DNA from: Pseudomonadota bacterium
GTDB lineage: Bacteria > Pseudomonadota > Alphaproteobacteria > Acetobacterales > Acetobacteraceae
Direction: 5' to 3'
NCBI GenBank assembly: GCA_021779655.1
Contig: JAJYAF010000036.1
Location: forward strand, 1 to 11,509
Length of the DNA stretch: 11,509 nt
In this document: one piece after another, positions 1 through 6,895 of the stretch
How the letters are laid out: every line of letters starts with the position of its first letter
How positions within the stretch are numbered: the stretch's first letter is position 1
The notes under the pieces: generated by a model
The model's input: only the letters and a program-made list of their open reading frames with translations
The model's database searches: none
Told to the model about the DNA's origin: nothing
Translations under genes and position numbers: made by a program

Positions 1-1488
1 GGCCGCGCCGCGCGCCGCCATCAGCTCCGCGGCGGAGCCGATCACCAGCACCCGGCCCGCATGCATCAAAGCCACGCGGTCGCAACGCGCCGCCTCGTTC
101 ATGAAATGGGTGGAGATGAAGATCGTTACCCGGTCCTGCCGCGAGAGATCGGCGAGGCTCTGCCAGAAGGCATCCCGCGCCACGGGGTCCACGCCGGAGG
201 TCGGCTCATCCAGGATGAGCATGTCCGGCCCGTGGATCATCGCCACCGCCAGGGAGAGGCGCTGGCGCTGGCCGAGCGGCAGGTTGCCGGGCAGGGCGTC
301 CATCAGTCCGGTCAATTCGAAACGCCGCGACATCTCTTCCACGCGCCCCGCTATGCGGGCGGCGGGGAGCTGGAACAGCTTGGCGTGCAGAACCAGATTC
401 TGGCGCACGGTCAATTCGGAATAGAGCGAGAAGGATTGCGACATATAGCCGACGCGGCGGCGGACCTGGATATCGTTGGCGTCCACCTCGCGGCCGAACA
501 GCCTCGCCTGCCCCTCGGTCGCGGGCAGCAGGCCGGTGAGCATTTTCATCGTCGTGGTCTTGCCGCAGCCATTGGAACCGATGAAACCGAAAATCTCCCC
601 CCGCTCGATCCGGAAATCCACGTGATCGACGGCGACGAAATCACCGAAACGGCGCGTCAATCCCTTGGCCTCGATGGCGATTTCCGCCTCGCCCGCCGGA
701 CGTGGCGGAATGTGCACGGGTTTATGAGCCCGGCGTTTTTCCTCCGGCAGCAGGGCTATGAACACCGCCTCCAGGGATTCCGCGCCTGTCTGGCGCTGAA
801 GCTCCGCCGGGGCGCCAGTGGCGAGAACCCGCCCCGCATCCATCGCCAGCAGCCAGTCGAAGCGCGCCGCCTCCTCCATGTAGGCGGTCGCCACCATCAC
901 GCTGAGCCCTGGCCGACCGGCGCGGATGCGGCCGATGAGCTCCCAGAACTGCCGCCGCGATAACGGGTCCACGCCGGTTGTCGGCTCATCGAGGATCAGC
1001 AGGTCAGGGTCGTGAATCAGCGCACAGCACAGGCCGAGTTTCTGCTTCATGCCGCCGGAGAGATGCCCGGCGGCGCGCGACGCGAACGGGGCGAGGCCGG
1101 TGGCCGCCAGCAATTCGCCGATCCGGGTCCGCCGCTCCTCCTCCGCCTGGCCGAACAACCGGGCGAAGAAGTCGATGTTTTCGAAAACCGAGAGGGTGGG
1201 ATAGATGTTGCGTCCCAGCCCCTGCGGCATATAGGCGATGCGCGGGCATACCCGGGCGCGGTGAGCCGGATCGGCGATATCGCCGCCCAGCACCTCCACA
1301 TGACCTTCCTGCACCCGGCGCGCGCCGGCAACAAGCGAGAGCAGGCTGGATTTTCCCACACCATCCGGGCCGATCAACCCGACCACCCGCCCGGCGGGGA
1401 TCTCCACGGCTACTTCCGCCAGCGCGTGCCTGGCGCCATAGCGCAGCCCCACGCCGCTCAGCCGCGCGACCGGAGCGCCGCCGCTCAT
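1..1488 (-). CDS. rbbA: RbbA-like fused ABC transporter ATPase (two ATP-binding domains), 3' part outside window
   Basis: The frame is open for all 496 codons from the ATG at 1488 to the window edge, so the gene is cut by the window. Two ABC ATPase domains are visible. NBD1 has a Walker A (GPDGVGKS, about 40-47), an LSGGMKQ signature (143-149) and a Walker B (LLILDEP, D167/E168). NBD2 has a Walker A (GSNGCGKT, 304-311), a degenerate signature (LPLGQRQRL, about 403-411), a Walker B (LILDEP) and the switch motif STHFMNEA with H461. In NBD1 the switch histidine is replaced (ATAYMEEA). From memory, E. coli RbbA/YhiH has the same order and the same oddities, followed by an ABC-2 type membrane half that would lie beyond base 1. 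The start overlaps the stop of the YhiI-like gene (ATGA), so translation is probably coupled. In E. coli the protein is described as a ribosome-associated ATPase, while its family is an exporter; which role applies here cannot be read from the sequence. Confidence 0.9.
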   Translation of the reverse strand, partial: MSGGAPVARLSGVGLRYGARHALAEVAVEIPAGRVVGLIGPDGVGKSSLLSLVAGARRVQEGHVEVLGGDIADPAHRARVCPRIAYMPQGLGRNIYPTLSVFENIDFFARLFGQAEEERRTRIGELLAATGLAPFASRAAGHLSGGMKQKLGLCCALIHDPDLLILDEPTTGVDPLSRRQFWELIGRIRAGRPGLSVMVATAYMEEAARFDWLLAMDAGRVLATGAPAELQRQTGAESLEAVFIALLPEEKRRAHKPVHIPPRPAGEAEIAIEAKGLTRRFGDFVAVDHVDFRIERGEIFGFIGSNGCGKTTTMKMLTGLLPATEGQARLFGREVDANDIQVRRRVGYMSQSFSLYSELTVRQNLVLHAKLFQLPAARIAGRVEEMSRRFELTGLMDALPGNLPLGQRQRLSLAVAMIHGPDMLILDEPTSGVDPVARDAFWQSLADLSRQDRVTIFISTHFMNEAARCDRVALMHAGRVLVIGSAAELMAARGAA

Positions 1489-2558
1489 TGCGGCAATTTG
1501 ACGGCCAGAGCGGCGGGCCAGGGCTGGGTCGGATCCAGCCGGACATAGGCCACGCCGGGCAGGCCGGTCTTCACCCCGCGAATGTATTCCTTGAGCAAGG
1601 CCGGATCGATGCGCGCCTTGATCCGGAACATCAGCTTGGTCCGTTCCTCCGCCGTTTCCACGGTTTTCGGCGTGAATTGCGCGACATCGGCGACGAGGGA
1701 GATGCGCGCCGGGATTACATATTGCGGGAAGGCATCCAGTATCAGCCGCGCTTCTCCGTCCATGCGCAGCCTGCCGGCATCCGCGGTGGGCAGGAAAAAG
1801 GTCATATACACATCGCCGAGGTCGATCATGTTCAGCAGCTTGCCGCCGGCGGGCAGTACCTCCCCGGGCTGGGCGACGCGATACTGCACCCGGCCCTCAC
1901 GCGGGGCGCGCAACGTGCTGTCATCGATGTCGGCCTGGATGGCGGCGATATCCGCCCGCGCCGCCTCCACCGCCGCCCGTGCCCCGATCACCTGGGATTG
2001 GGCCGCGGTGACCGCCGCCTGCGCGGCGGCGAGATTGGCCTGCTCCCCGCTCACCGCCGCCTCGGCCCCGAGAAAATTGTCACGGTCGTCATCCAGGGTC
2101 TGCTGAGGCATGGCGCCGCGCGGGGCCAGGATCTCCGAGCGGGCGAGGCGGCGGCGGGCCGCGTCGCGCTCCGCCTCCCGCTGCGCAACCAGAGCCTGGG
2201 CCGCCGCGACTTCGGCCTGATGCTGGAAGACGAGACTTTGCGCGGTCTGAACATTGATCTGCGCTTCCTCCATCTGGGCGACCGCCGCGGCGCGCTGGGC
2301 CTCCAGCACCGAGACATCCATATGCCCCACCACCTCGCCGGCGGTGACGAAATCCCCCTCATCAACCAACATGTCTTTGATGCGTCCCGCGATCTTTGTG
2401 GCGATGTCGATATCCGTCGCCTCGATCCGGCCGTTGCCGCTGGCGAAGCCGGGGCCTAACCCGTTAGGTTGCAGCAGGTACCAGCCTAGACCGCCCGCCA
2501 GCAAAACCCCCGCGGTGAGGAGGAGGGCGAGCGGCCAGTGACGCTTCAGCCAGTGCAT
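1485..2558 (-). CDS. yhiI: YhiI-like HlyD-family membrane-fusion (periplasmic adaptor) protein
   Basis: A protein of 357 residues, close to E. coli YhiI in length. An uncleaved N-terminal membrane anchor (about residues 9-28, [14 protein letters not shown]) is followed by a biotinyl/lipoyl-like half ([18 protein letters not shown], then [17 protein letters not shown]). A long Ala/Gln/Glu-rich coiled-coil hairpin follows, then the second lipoyl half ([17 protein letters not shown]) and a beta-barrel region containing [10 protein letters not shown] and QFTPKTVET. These last two motifs match my memory of YhiI closely. The ATG at 2558 was chosen over longer in-frame starts because GGAAGGA lies 5 nt upstream and the anchor starts right after it. 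The protein would span the inner membrane and link the ABC exporter to an outer-membrane channel. Its stop overlaps the start of the RbbA-like gene by 4 bp, so they form one operon. Confidence 0.92.
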   Translation of the reverse strand: MHWLKRHWPLALLLTAGVLLAGGLGWYLLQPNGLGPGFASGNGRIEATDIDIATKIAGRIKDMLVDEGDFVTAGEVVGHMDVSVLEAQRAAAVAQMEEAQINVQTAQSLVFQHQAEVAAAQALVAQREAERDAARRRLARSEILAPRGAMPQQTLDDDRDNFLGAEAAVSGEQANLAAAQAAVTAAQSQVIGARAAVEAARADIAAIQADIDDSTLRAPREGRVQYRVAQPGEVLPAGGKLLNMIDLGDVYMTFFLPTADAGRLRMDGEARLILDAFPQYVIPARISLVADVAQFTPKTVETAEERTKLMFRIKARIDPALLKEYIRGVKTGLPGVAYVRLDPTQPWPAALAVKLPQ

Positions 2559-2667
2559 GAGAATCCTTCCAGTGTCACGACAACAGGGTGAGCGATAGGG
2601 AACAGGGCTGGGAAATGTTTCATTTCGGCTCCCGGCATTCGAACGAGGCGGCGCTTGGGCCTTTGCC

Positions 2668-2898
2668 TCAACTGCCTTCGGCGAAAGCCATTTCTGGCCG
2701 CGGCGCGGCCCGCGGCTCCTGGCGCGGCCAATCGACCCAGCCCCCCGAGCCCTCGCCCGCAGGGGCGAAGAGGGGAAGCCAGGCGATGCCGGGATGCACG
2801 CGCTCCACCCGCGCCACACGCGTCAGGCGCAATCCCGCCGCGTGGGCCGGGCGGACGTGATCATGACGGCCGGCTTCCAGATTGCTCATGACGCTCAT
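2668..2898 (-). CDS. small hypothetical protein upstream of the YhiI-like gene
   Basis: A 76-residue reading frame beginning [19 protein letters not shown] do not recognise a family. Coding is supported by a strong bias to G or C in third positions, by a GAGG 8 nt before the ATG at 2898, and by the absence of any overlapping gene. The central part ([21 protein letters not shown]) looks protein-like, while the C-terminus is Arg/Pro-rich and low in complexity. There is no signal peptide or membrane segment. It is on the same strand as the exporter genes and ends 109 bp before yhiI, so it may be the first gene of that operon. An alternative start is the ATG at 2889. It could be a chance frame in GC-rich DNA. 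Confidence 0.42.
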   Translation of the reverse strand: MSVMSNLEAGRHDHVRPAHAAGLRLTRVARVERVHPGIAWLPLFAPAGEGSGGWVDWPRQEPRAAPRPEMAFAEGS

Positions 2899-3076
2899 GG
2901 CCGCAGCCTCACACCGGACATATCAGCAAACCTCCGTCCGGCTGAACATGGCATGCACCGGGCCGCGCCGTCCACCTGCCGCGTTTCATATGCCCAGCCG
3001 GTTATGGAGTGCGGAACATAATAAGGTTCTGCAAAAGGGGAACTTTCGCAGTTCGTCGAACTTGTCTCAAATATTG

Positions 3077-3096
3077 GATTACTTAAAGTGGTAATC
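3077..3096. promoter_or_regulatory. inverted repeat GATTAC-N8-GTAATC, possible operator
   Basis: A perfect 6-bp dyad (GATTAC at 3077-3082, GTAATC at 3091-3096) with an 8-bp spacer (TTAAAGTG) that itself contains TTAA. It lies about 64 bp before the start codon of the CtrA-like gene and just upstream of the TTGACT element. The placement suits an operator for autoregulation or for an unknown regulator, but this is inference. It does not fit the TTAA-N7-TTAA site of CtrA. Confidence 0.4.
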
Positions 3097-3106
3097 AAAT
3101 AAGTTA

Positions 3107-3136
3107 TTGACTTTGTTCTTGCTGTGGTTGTACTCC
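3107..3136 (+). promoter_or_regulatory. possible promoter of the CtrA-like regulator gene
   Basis: TTGACT at 3107-3112 is a good -35 match. The best partner at 18 bp is TACTCC (3131-3136), a poor -10 hexamer, and the AT-rich TATTAA at 3138 is too far. The -35 half is the only strong part, so confidence is low. Confidence 0.28.
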
Positions 3137-3159
3137 GTATTAATCTTACGGAGGCGGCA

Positions 3160-3906
3160 ATGAAAATTTTATCTTTTGCGACGTTTGTTAATAAAGGCGA
3201 CTTACTGGTGCCTTACCTTCGGTCGAAGCTGGCTATCGTCGATGAAACAAATGATAGCGAGGAAGCCCTCGACCTCATCAAATTTTACGAATACGACGCT
3301 GTTTTGCTGCGTCTGTCGGAAGAACGCCCAAGCGAAGTGGAACTTATCCGTAAACTGCGGCTCGCAAAGGTGCGGGCACCCATCATCGTCATTGCGCGTT
3401 CAATGACGGAAATAGCCAGATTGCGAATTTTGCAGGCCGGGGCGGATGATCTTATCGTAAACGCCCTTTCGCACGAAGAAGTCTTCATGAAAATTCAGAA
3501 TCTTATCCGTCGCAGCCGAGGGTTTCAGGAAAACTCGCTCTGGATCGGAGCCGTCGAGATCAATATGAACGCGAAAAAGATTTTCGCGAAAGGCAAGCCG
3601 GTCATGCTAACGAAAAAGGAATATCAGATCGCCGAGATCCTGGCCCTTCGCAAAGGAGCCGTGTTGAGCAAGGAAGCGATTCTCGATCACCTCTATGGGG
3701 GGCTGGATGAGCCAAATCCCAAAATTATCGACGTATTCATTTGTAAGATCCGGAAAAAATTGCAGTCCATGGGCGTCGACGACTTCATTGAGACCAACTG
3801 GGGACGAGGCTATATGGTGATCGATCATCGGCAGGACGTACCGGCTGCTCAATCCTCAGGATTGAACATGTCCGTCGATGACGTAAAGGCCAGACAAATC
3901 GCATGA
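3160..3906 (+). CDS. CtrA-like OmpR-family response regulator with a degenerate receiver domain
   Basis: A protein of 248 residues. The ATG at 3160 is chosen because GGAGG (3150-3154) sits 5 nt upstream; a longer frame from GTG 3124 would read through that site. The winged-helix domain (about 125-225) is very close to CtrA: LTKKEYQIAEILALRKGAVLS, HLYGGLDEP, KIIDVFICKIRKKL and NWGRGY. The receiver (1-120) aligns without gaps to Caulobacter CtrA as I recall it, but the acidic pair D8/D9 is T8/F9, the phospho-acceptor D51 is R51, and the conserved lysine K101 is N101. It cannot be phosphorylated by the usual Asp chemistry, so it is a pseudo-receiver paralogue rather than CtrA itself. It may act constitutively, by binding a partner, or by competing at CtrA-type sites. 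GC content (about 42-50% in sampled lines) is well below its neighbours. The C-terminal tail after the winged helix is short and unrecognised. No kinase gene is adjacent. Confidence 0.93.
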   Translation: MKILSFATFVNKGDLLVPYLRSKLAIVDETNDSEEALDLIKFYEYDAVLLRLSEERPSEVELIRKLRLAKVRAPIIVIARSMTEIARLRILQAGADDLIVNALSHEEVFMKIQNLIRRSRGFQENSLWIGAVEINMNAKKIFAKGKPVMLTKKEYQIAEILALRKGAVLSKEAILDHLYGGLDEPNPKIIDVFICKIRKKLQSMGVDDFIETNWGRGYMVIDHRQDVPAAQSSGLNMSVDDVKARQIA

Positions 3907-3908
3907 AA

Positions 3909-3938
3909 TATGGGGCGCTTAAGTATGGGGCGCTTAAG
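3909..3938 (+). repeat. 15-bp tandem direct repeat (two units)
   Basis: TATGGGGCGCTTAAG occurs twice exactly (3909-3923 and 3924-3938) and begins a third time (TATG, 3939-3942). It starts 3 bp after the stop codon of the CtrA-like gene. Each unit holds the palindrome CTTAAG. It may be replication slippage or a pair of binding sites. Confidence 0.85.
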
Positions 3939-4061
3939 TATGCGCTGGGATCGCCGGTCCGGTGCGGGCCGCGCTGGGGCGGCCGCCCTGGCAGAGGGTG
4001 GAAGGCGATCGGGACCCGAGAGGAGCGTGCAAAGATCCTTCCGTTGCAAGCGCCAATCCGT

Positions 4062-4809
4062 TCATTCGACGATCTCGGGCAGAGCAGGGGACGCGCCGCG
4101 CAAGGGACGGCGGAATATGCCGGCGCAGGCTACGCCCGCGAGCACCACGCCACCGCCAACCATATGGTATAAACGTACAGGCTCCCCTAGCAGGACGATC
4201 GCCCCCAAGCGCGGTGAAGACCGGCAGCAGGTTCATGAAGACAGCGCAGCGGCTCGGTCCTAGGATATGGACACCACGGACCCAGAGAAAAGGAAGAACC
4301 ACCGAGGCCAGTCCACCCGCATAACCGACGAGCGGCAGGGTGCCGGCGTTCAGTGAGCGCAGCGGCGCAGGTGTCGCTAACAATGCGGGGAACATGATCA
4401 CCAGGGCGCAAAGCGCTTGCATGTAGGTTGATTGCCAGCCGACGACGGGCAGATTCCAGCGCTTCAGCAACACACCGTAAAGCGCATAGACCAGCGCGGA
4501 CAACAACATCAATGGGTCCCCGAAATGAACGCCATTGCGTGCGAGCGCTGCCGGGTCGCCCGCGCTGACCAGATAGAGCAACCCGAGCAGCGACAGGATA
4601 CCGCCGCCTACCATTCCGACAGTCGGTGTCTCCTTCAGCAGGGGAGCACTCAGCGCCACGGTGAGCAGCGGCGTCAATGCCGTGAATACAGCCATGTTCC
4701 TCGCCGTGATGCTTTCCGCGGCCAGATAAGACAGACATTGGAACAGGCACATCGCTAGAAAGCCAAAATGCCTTGACGAAATCGAGTATAAGGGTAACGA
4801 TGCCTTCAA
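4062..4809 (-). pseudogene. EamA/DMT-family transporter remnant (5'-truncated and frameshifted)
   Basis: The minus-strand frame encodes a typical EamA membrane protein: FQCLSYLAAESITARNMAVF, ALTPLLTVALSAPLLKE, then GGGILSLLGLLYLVSAGD and further hydrophobic helices up to NLLPVFTALG. Two defects are visible. First, about 70 N-terminal residues (the first two helices of the usual ten) are missing; an in-frame stop lies just upstream of 4809 and the neighbouring DNA is the P450 5' end. Second, a run of five G on the coding strand (4202-4206) shifts the frame. With four G the protein continues as ALGAIVLLGEP, then HMVGGGVVLAGVACAGIF, and stops at 4062, as expected for EamA. Unshifted, the frame runs on to 3934 with a non-homologous tail. 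The homopolymer could be a sequencing error, but the N-terminal loss cannot. The family exports small metabolites; no substrate can be assigned. Confidence 0.85.
4773..4800 (+). promoter_or_regulatory. possible promoter of the P450 gene
   Basis: TTGACG (4773-4778) with TAACGA (4795-4800) at 16 bp, about 50 bp before the P450 start codon. The -10 match is weak. A better -10-like TATAAG at 4787 has no -35 at proper distance. It lies in the junction region next to the truncated transporter. Confidence 0.27.
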
Positions 4810-4849
4810 AGCGCGTAAGTCGCAATTTCAAGCCAAGGGAAGAAATGTG

Positions 4850-6121
4850 ATGGATGGCATGGTAAATCCCGTAGACCAAAGGGTTTTGGATCGGATAAAA
4901 TCGGTCCCGATCGCCGACCTCGACGTGGCCGATACCGAGATCTTCCGCAGCGATGCGGTATTTACCGCGTTTGAACGGTTGCGGCGCGAGGACCCGATAC
5001 ATTATTGCACGAACAATAAACTTTATGGTCCCTATTGGTCGATCACGAAATTCAAGGACATCATCGCCGTAGAGACCAAGCCGCTGATTTTTTCATCGGA
5101 GCTCAACGGAACCACCATTGAGGATGGTTTGCTTGGTCTTGGGACGCCGATGTTCATCGCCATGGACCCGCCCAAGCATGACATGCAGCGCATGGCGGTG
5201 AGTCCCGCGCTTTCCCCCGAAAATCTGGCAACGTTGGAAGCCGGGATTCGCCAGCGAACCGAGGCTGTTCTGGATTCTCTGCCCGTTGGCGAGACCTTCG
5301 ACTGGGTCGATCGCGTCTCGATTGAGCTTACCACCCAAATGCTGGCGATCATTTTCGACTTTCCCTGGGAAGACCGTCGGAAGCTGACGCGATGGTCGGA
5401 AGTTGCGTCGGCGAGCCACGAATCGGGATCGACGGTCGTTGAGTCGCAAGAGGCCAGGATGGCGGAGCTTGGGGAATGTCTGGCTTATTTTACCAGGCTC
5501 TGGAACGAACGGGTCAATGGGCCGCCCCGCTTCGATTTGGTGTCGATGCTGGCGCATTCGCCGGCCACGCGGAACATGCCGCCGATGGAGTATCTGGGAA
5601 ATTTGCTTCTGTTGATCGTGGGAGGCAACGATACCACCCGCAACACGATGTCGGGGAGCGTTCTTGCGTTGAACCGCAACCCCGATGAATACCGGAAGCT
5701 GTGCGCCAAGCCGGCTCTGGTTCCGTCGCTGGTGTCCGAAAGCATCCGGTGGCAGACCCCGCTTACGCATATGCGCCGCACCGCCTCGGAGGATACGACG
5801 CTCGGTGAAAAGCAGATCCGCAAGGGCGATAAGGTCATCATGTGGTATCTGTCCGGAAACCGTGATTCCGAGGTGATCGAGAACCCGGATTCTTTCATCA
5901 TCGACCGTGCCAACCCGAGACAGCATTTATCGTTCGGCTTTGGTATCCATCGCTGCCTGGGCAATCGCCTGGCGGAAATGCAGCTCAGGATTCTCTGGGA
6001 AGAAGCGCTCAAGCGCTGGAACAAGCCGATGCAGATCGAGGTCGTCGGCACGCCTGAGCCGACCGATGTCAGCATCGCCTTCCGTGGCTTCAAGGCCCTG
6101 CCCGTTCGCATTAGTGCCTGA
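4850..6121 (+). CDS. CYP153-family cytochrome P450 (alkane / fatty-acid terminal hydroxylase)
   Basis: A complete protein of 423 residues, the usual length for CYP153. Diagnostic motifs are the I-helix GGNDTTRN (258-265), the ExxR motif ESIR (E297, R300) and the heme loop FGFGIHRCLG with the ligand C369. Family-specific stretches match CYP153A6 as I recall it: FIAMDPPKHD, VSIELTTQMLA, SESIRWQTPLTHMRR, VIMWYLSGNRD and the C-terminal LPVRISA. CYP153 enzymes are soluble class I P450s that insert oxygen at the terminal carbon of medium-chain alkanes or fatty acids, using a [2Fe-2S] ferredoxin and its reductase. The start is ATG 4850, with AAGGGA 9 nt upstream; GTG 4847 and ATG 4859 are alternatives. 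The stop codon's last base is the first base of repeat copy 1. The ferredoxin gene follows on the same strand. Chain-length preference cannot be read from sequence alone. Confidence 0.95.
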   Translation: MDGMVNPVDQRVLDRIKSVPIADLDVADTEIFRSDAVFTAFERLRREDPIHYCTNNKLYGPYWSITKFKDIIAVETKPLIFSSELNGTTIEDGLLGLGTPMFIAMDPPKHDMQRMAVSPALSPENLATLEAGIRQRTEAVLDSLPVGETFDWVDRVSIELTTQMLAIIFDFPWEDRRKLTRWSEVASASHESGSTVVESQEARMAELGECLAYFTRLWNERVNGPPRFDLVSMLAHSPATRNMPPMEYLGNLLLLIVGGNDTTRNTMSGSVLALNRNPDEYRKLCAKPALVPSLVSESIRWQTPLTHMRRTASEDTTLGEKQIRKGDKVIMWYLSGNRDSEVIENPDSFIIDRANPRQHLSFGFGIHRCLGNRLAEMQLRILWEEALKRWNKPMQIEVVGTPEPTDVSIAFRGFKALPVRISA

Positions 6122-6243
6122 TACCAATCCGCGAAAACGCGGATTGGTATGCGCGCGGGGTTGGTTGGGCGGCCGCGCGAAGTCAAAGCCTTATGCCAGC
6201 CTGCCACTTGTTAGGAAGAATCAATCAATTGGCGGGCTGGTAT
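6121..6243 (+). repeat. structured intergenic repeat, copy 1 (three hairpins)
   Basis: A 123-bp element, about 90% identical to the copy at 6706. It starts with a perfect 13-bp stem, ATACCAATCCGCG / CGCGGATTGGTAT, around an AAAA loop (6121-6150). A GC stem follows (CGCGCGG 6152-6158 with CCGCGCG 6173-6179). The last is a 14-bp stem with two G-T wobbles (6193-6206 with 6230-6243). The two ends form an imperfect terminal inverted repeat (ATACCAATCCGC against ATACCAGCCCGC). It fills most of the gap between P450 and ferredoxin and overlaps the P450 stop codon by one base. It resembles a REP/BIME or MITE-like element; I do not recognise it as a named family. Confidence 0.9.
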
Positions 6244-6291
6244 GAAGAAGGTCGGGACAGGCTCGGGTCGTTGCAAAGGATGCGTCGTCAT

Positions 6292-6612
6292 ATGGTCAAA
6301 GTAGTTTTTATCGATTATCAAAATGTCGCACGCGCCGTCGATGCCGCGGAAGGCGAATCGCTGAAAGACGCCGCCATTAAAAACCTGGTGCCGGGAATTG
6401 ATGCCGACTGTGGCGGCAATTGTGCTTGCGCCACCTGCCGTGTTGATGTCGATCCGGAATGGCTAAGCAAGCTGCCGTCTGTAAGTGCGGACGAAAAAGC
6501 CCTGCTCGCCATCGTTGACTCGGTCAAACCCAACTCGCGCCTCGCATGCCAGATCAAAGCACGCCCTGAGTTGAACGGGATCACCGTCCATACTCCCATG
6601 GGGCAACATTGA
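6292..6612 (+). CDS. adrenodoxin-type [2Fe-2S] ferredoxin, electron donor to the P450
   Basis: A protein of 106 residues with the plant/adrenodoxin-type cluster motif C-x5-C-x2-C (C40, C46, C49) and the fourth ligand C86 in RLACQI, which gives the spacing of the adrenodoxin/putidaredoxin group; C44 is an extra cysteine. The start MVKVVFIDYQ (ATG 6292) fits the family's N-terminus, with AAGGA (6276-6280) 11 nt upstream; ATG 6280 is in frame but overlaps that site. It lies 170 bp after the P450 on the same strand, the usual partner of CYP153, and would carry single electrons from a ferredoxin reductase to the P450. The gap is largely repeat copy 1, so expression relative to the P450 may be altered by its hairpins. 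No ferredoxin reductase gene is in the window. Confidence 0.95.
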   Translation: MVKVVFIDYQNVARAVDAAEGESLKDAAIKNLVPGIDADCGGNCACATCRVDVDPEWLSKLPSVSADEKALLAIVDSVKPNSRLACQIKARPELNGITVHTPMGQH

Positions 6613-6705
6613 TAGGGCCGGCTGAAATGCCCGAAGACAAAGTTAGCCGCAACAGGGGCTGGACGAGCTTGCCAAGCTGAAGAGGGAAGCCCCGGCCGGC
6701 AGCGT

Positions 6706-6830
6706 ATACCAATCCGCGAAAACGCGGATTGGTATGCGCGCGGGGTTGGCGGGGCGGCCGCGCGCGAAATCAAAGCCTTATGCCAGCCGGCCACCTGTCT
6801 GATAGAGTCAATGAATTGGCGGGCTGGTAT
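6706..6830 (+). repeat. structured intergenic repeat, copy 2 (three hairpins)
   Basis: A 125-bp element in the same orientation as copy 1. The first 44 bases are identical to copy 1, including the 13-bp stem with AAAA loop (6706-6735). The middle stem is longer here (GCGCGCGG 6736-6743 with CCGCGCGC 6758-6765). The third stem pairs 6780-6793 with 6817-6830; it has one G-G mismatch where copy 1 has a T-G wobble. The element lies between the convergent ferredoxin and dehydrogenase genes, where its hairpins could also end transcription. Confidence 0.9.
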
Positions 6831-6895
6831 TATGGCGGCGACCAAGCGTCGTACCGTCGCAACGTAACCGAGAAATTTGCCGGGGGACGGCGGTT

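Larger units (their letters stand above)
2899..3159. other. divergent intergenic region between exporter operon and CtrA-like regulator
   Basis: No convincing gene is seen. This spacer separates the minus-strand exporter genes from the plus-strand regulator and must hold promoters in both directions. It becomes strongly AT-rich towards the regulator: the line 3061-3120 is about 27% GC by hand count, against about 68% in the sampled rbbA line. It contains the dyad at 3077-3096 and the promoter-like TTGACT at 3107. No clear promoter for the minus-strand genes was found. Confidence 0.6.

Noticed and set aside
61..963. 300-codon plus-strand open frame
   Set aside because: Antisense to the clearly identified RbbA ATPase domains; no protein family features.
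978..2459. 493-codon plus-strand open frame opposite the exporter genes
   Set aside because: It is antisense to yhiI and rbbA, has no recognisable domain and an Arg/Gly/Pro-rich composition typical of GC-rich shadow frames.
3967..3984. Hairpin GGCCGC/GCGGCC after the CtrA-like gene as a terminator
   Set aside because: Short stem in GC-rich DNA without a T tract.
3903..4172. 89-codon frame starting with ATGA overlap at the end of the CtrA-like gene
   Set aside because: The overlap looks like coupling, but the product is low-complexity, begins in the tandem repeat and runs antisense through the transporter remnant; no family support.
5093..5926. 277-codon minus-strand open frame inside the P450 gene
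   Set aside because: Complete overlap with CYP153, which is certain; sequence looks like reverse-strand noise.
6193..6291. Longer ferredoxin start at 6193 within repeat copy 1
   Set aside because: The added residues come from the repeat (copy 2 encodes a similar peptide) and the ferredoxin fold starts at MVKVVFID, which has its own upstream AAGGA.
6121..6830. CRISPR array
   Set aside because: Only two repeats about 585 bp apart with a whole gene between them; the units are long structured elements, not 25-40 bp repeats with unique spacers.
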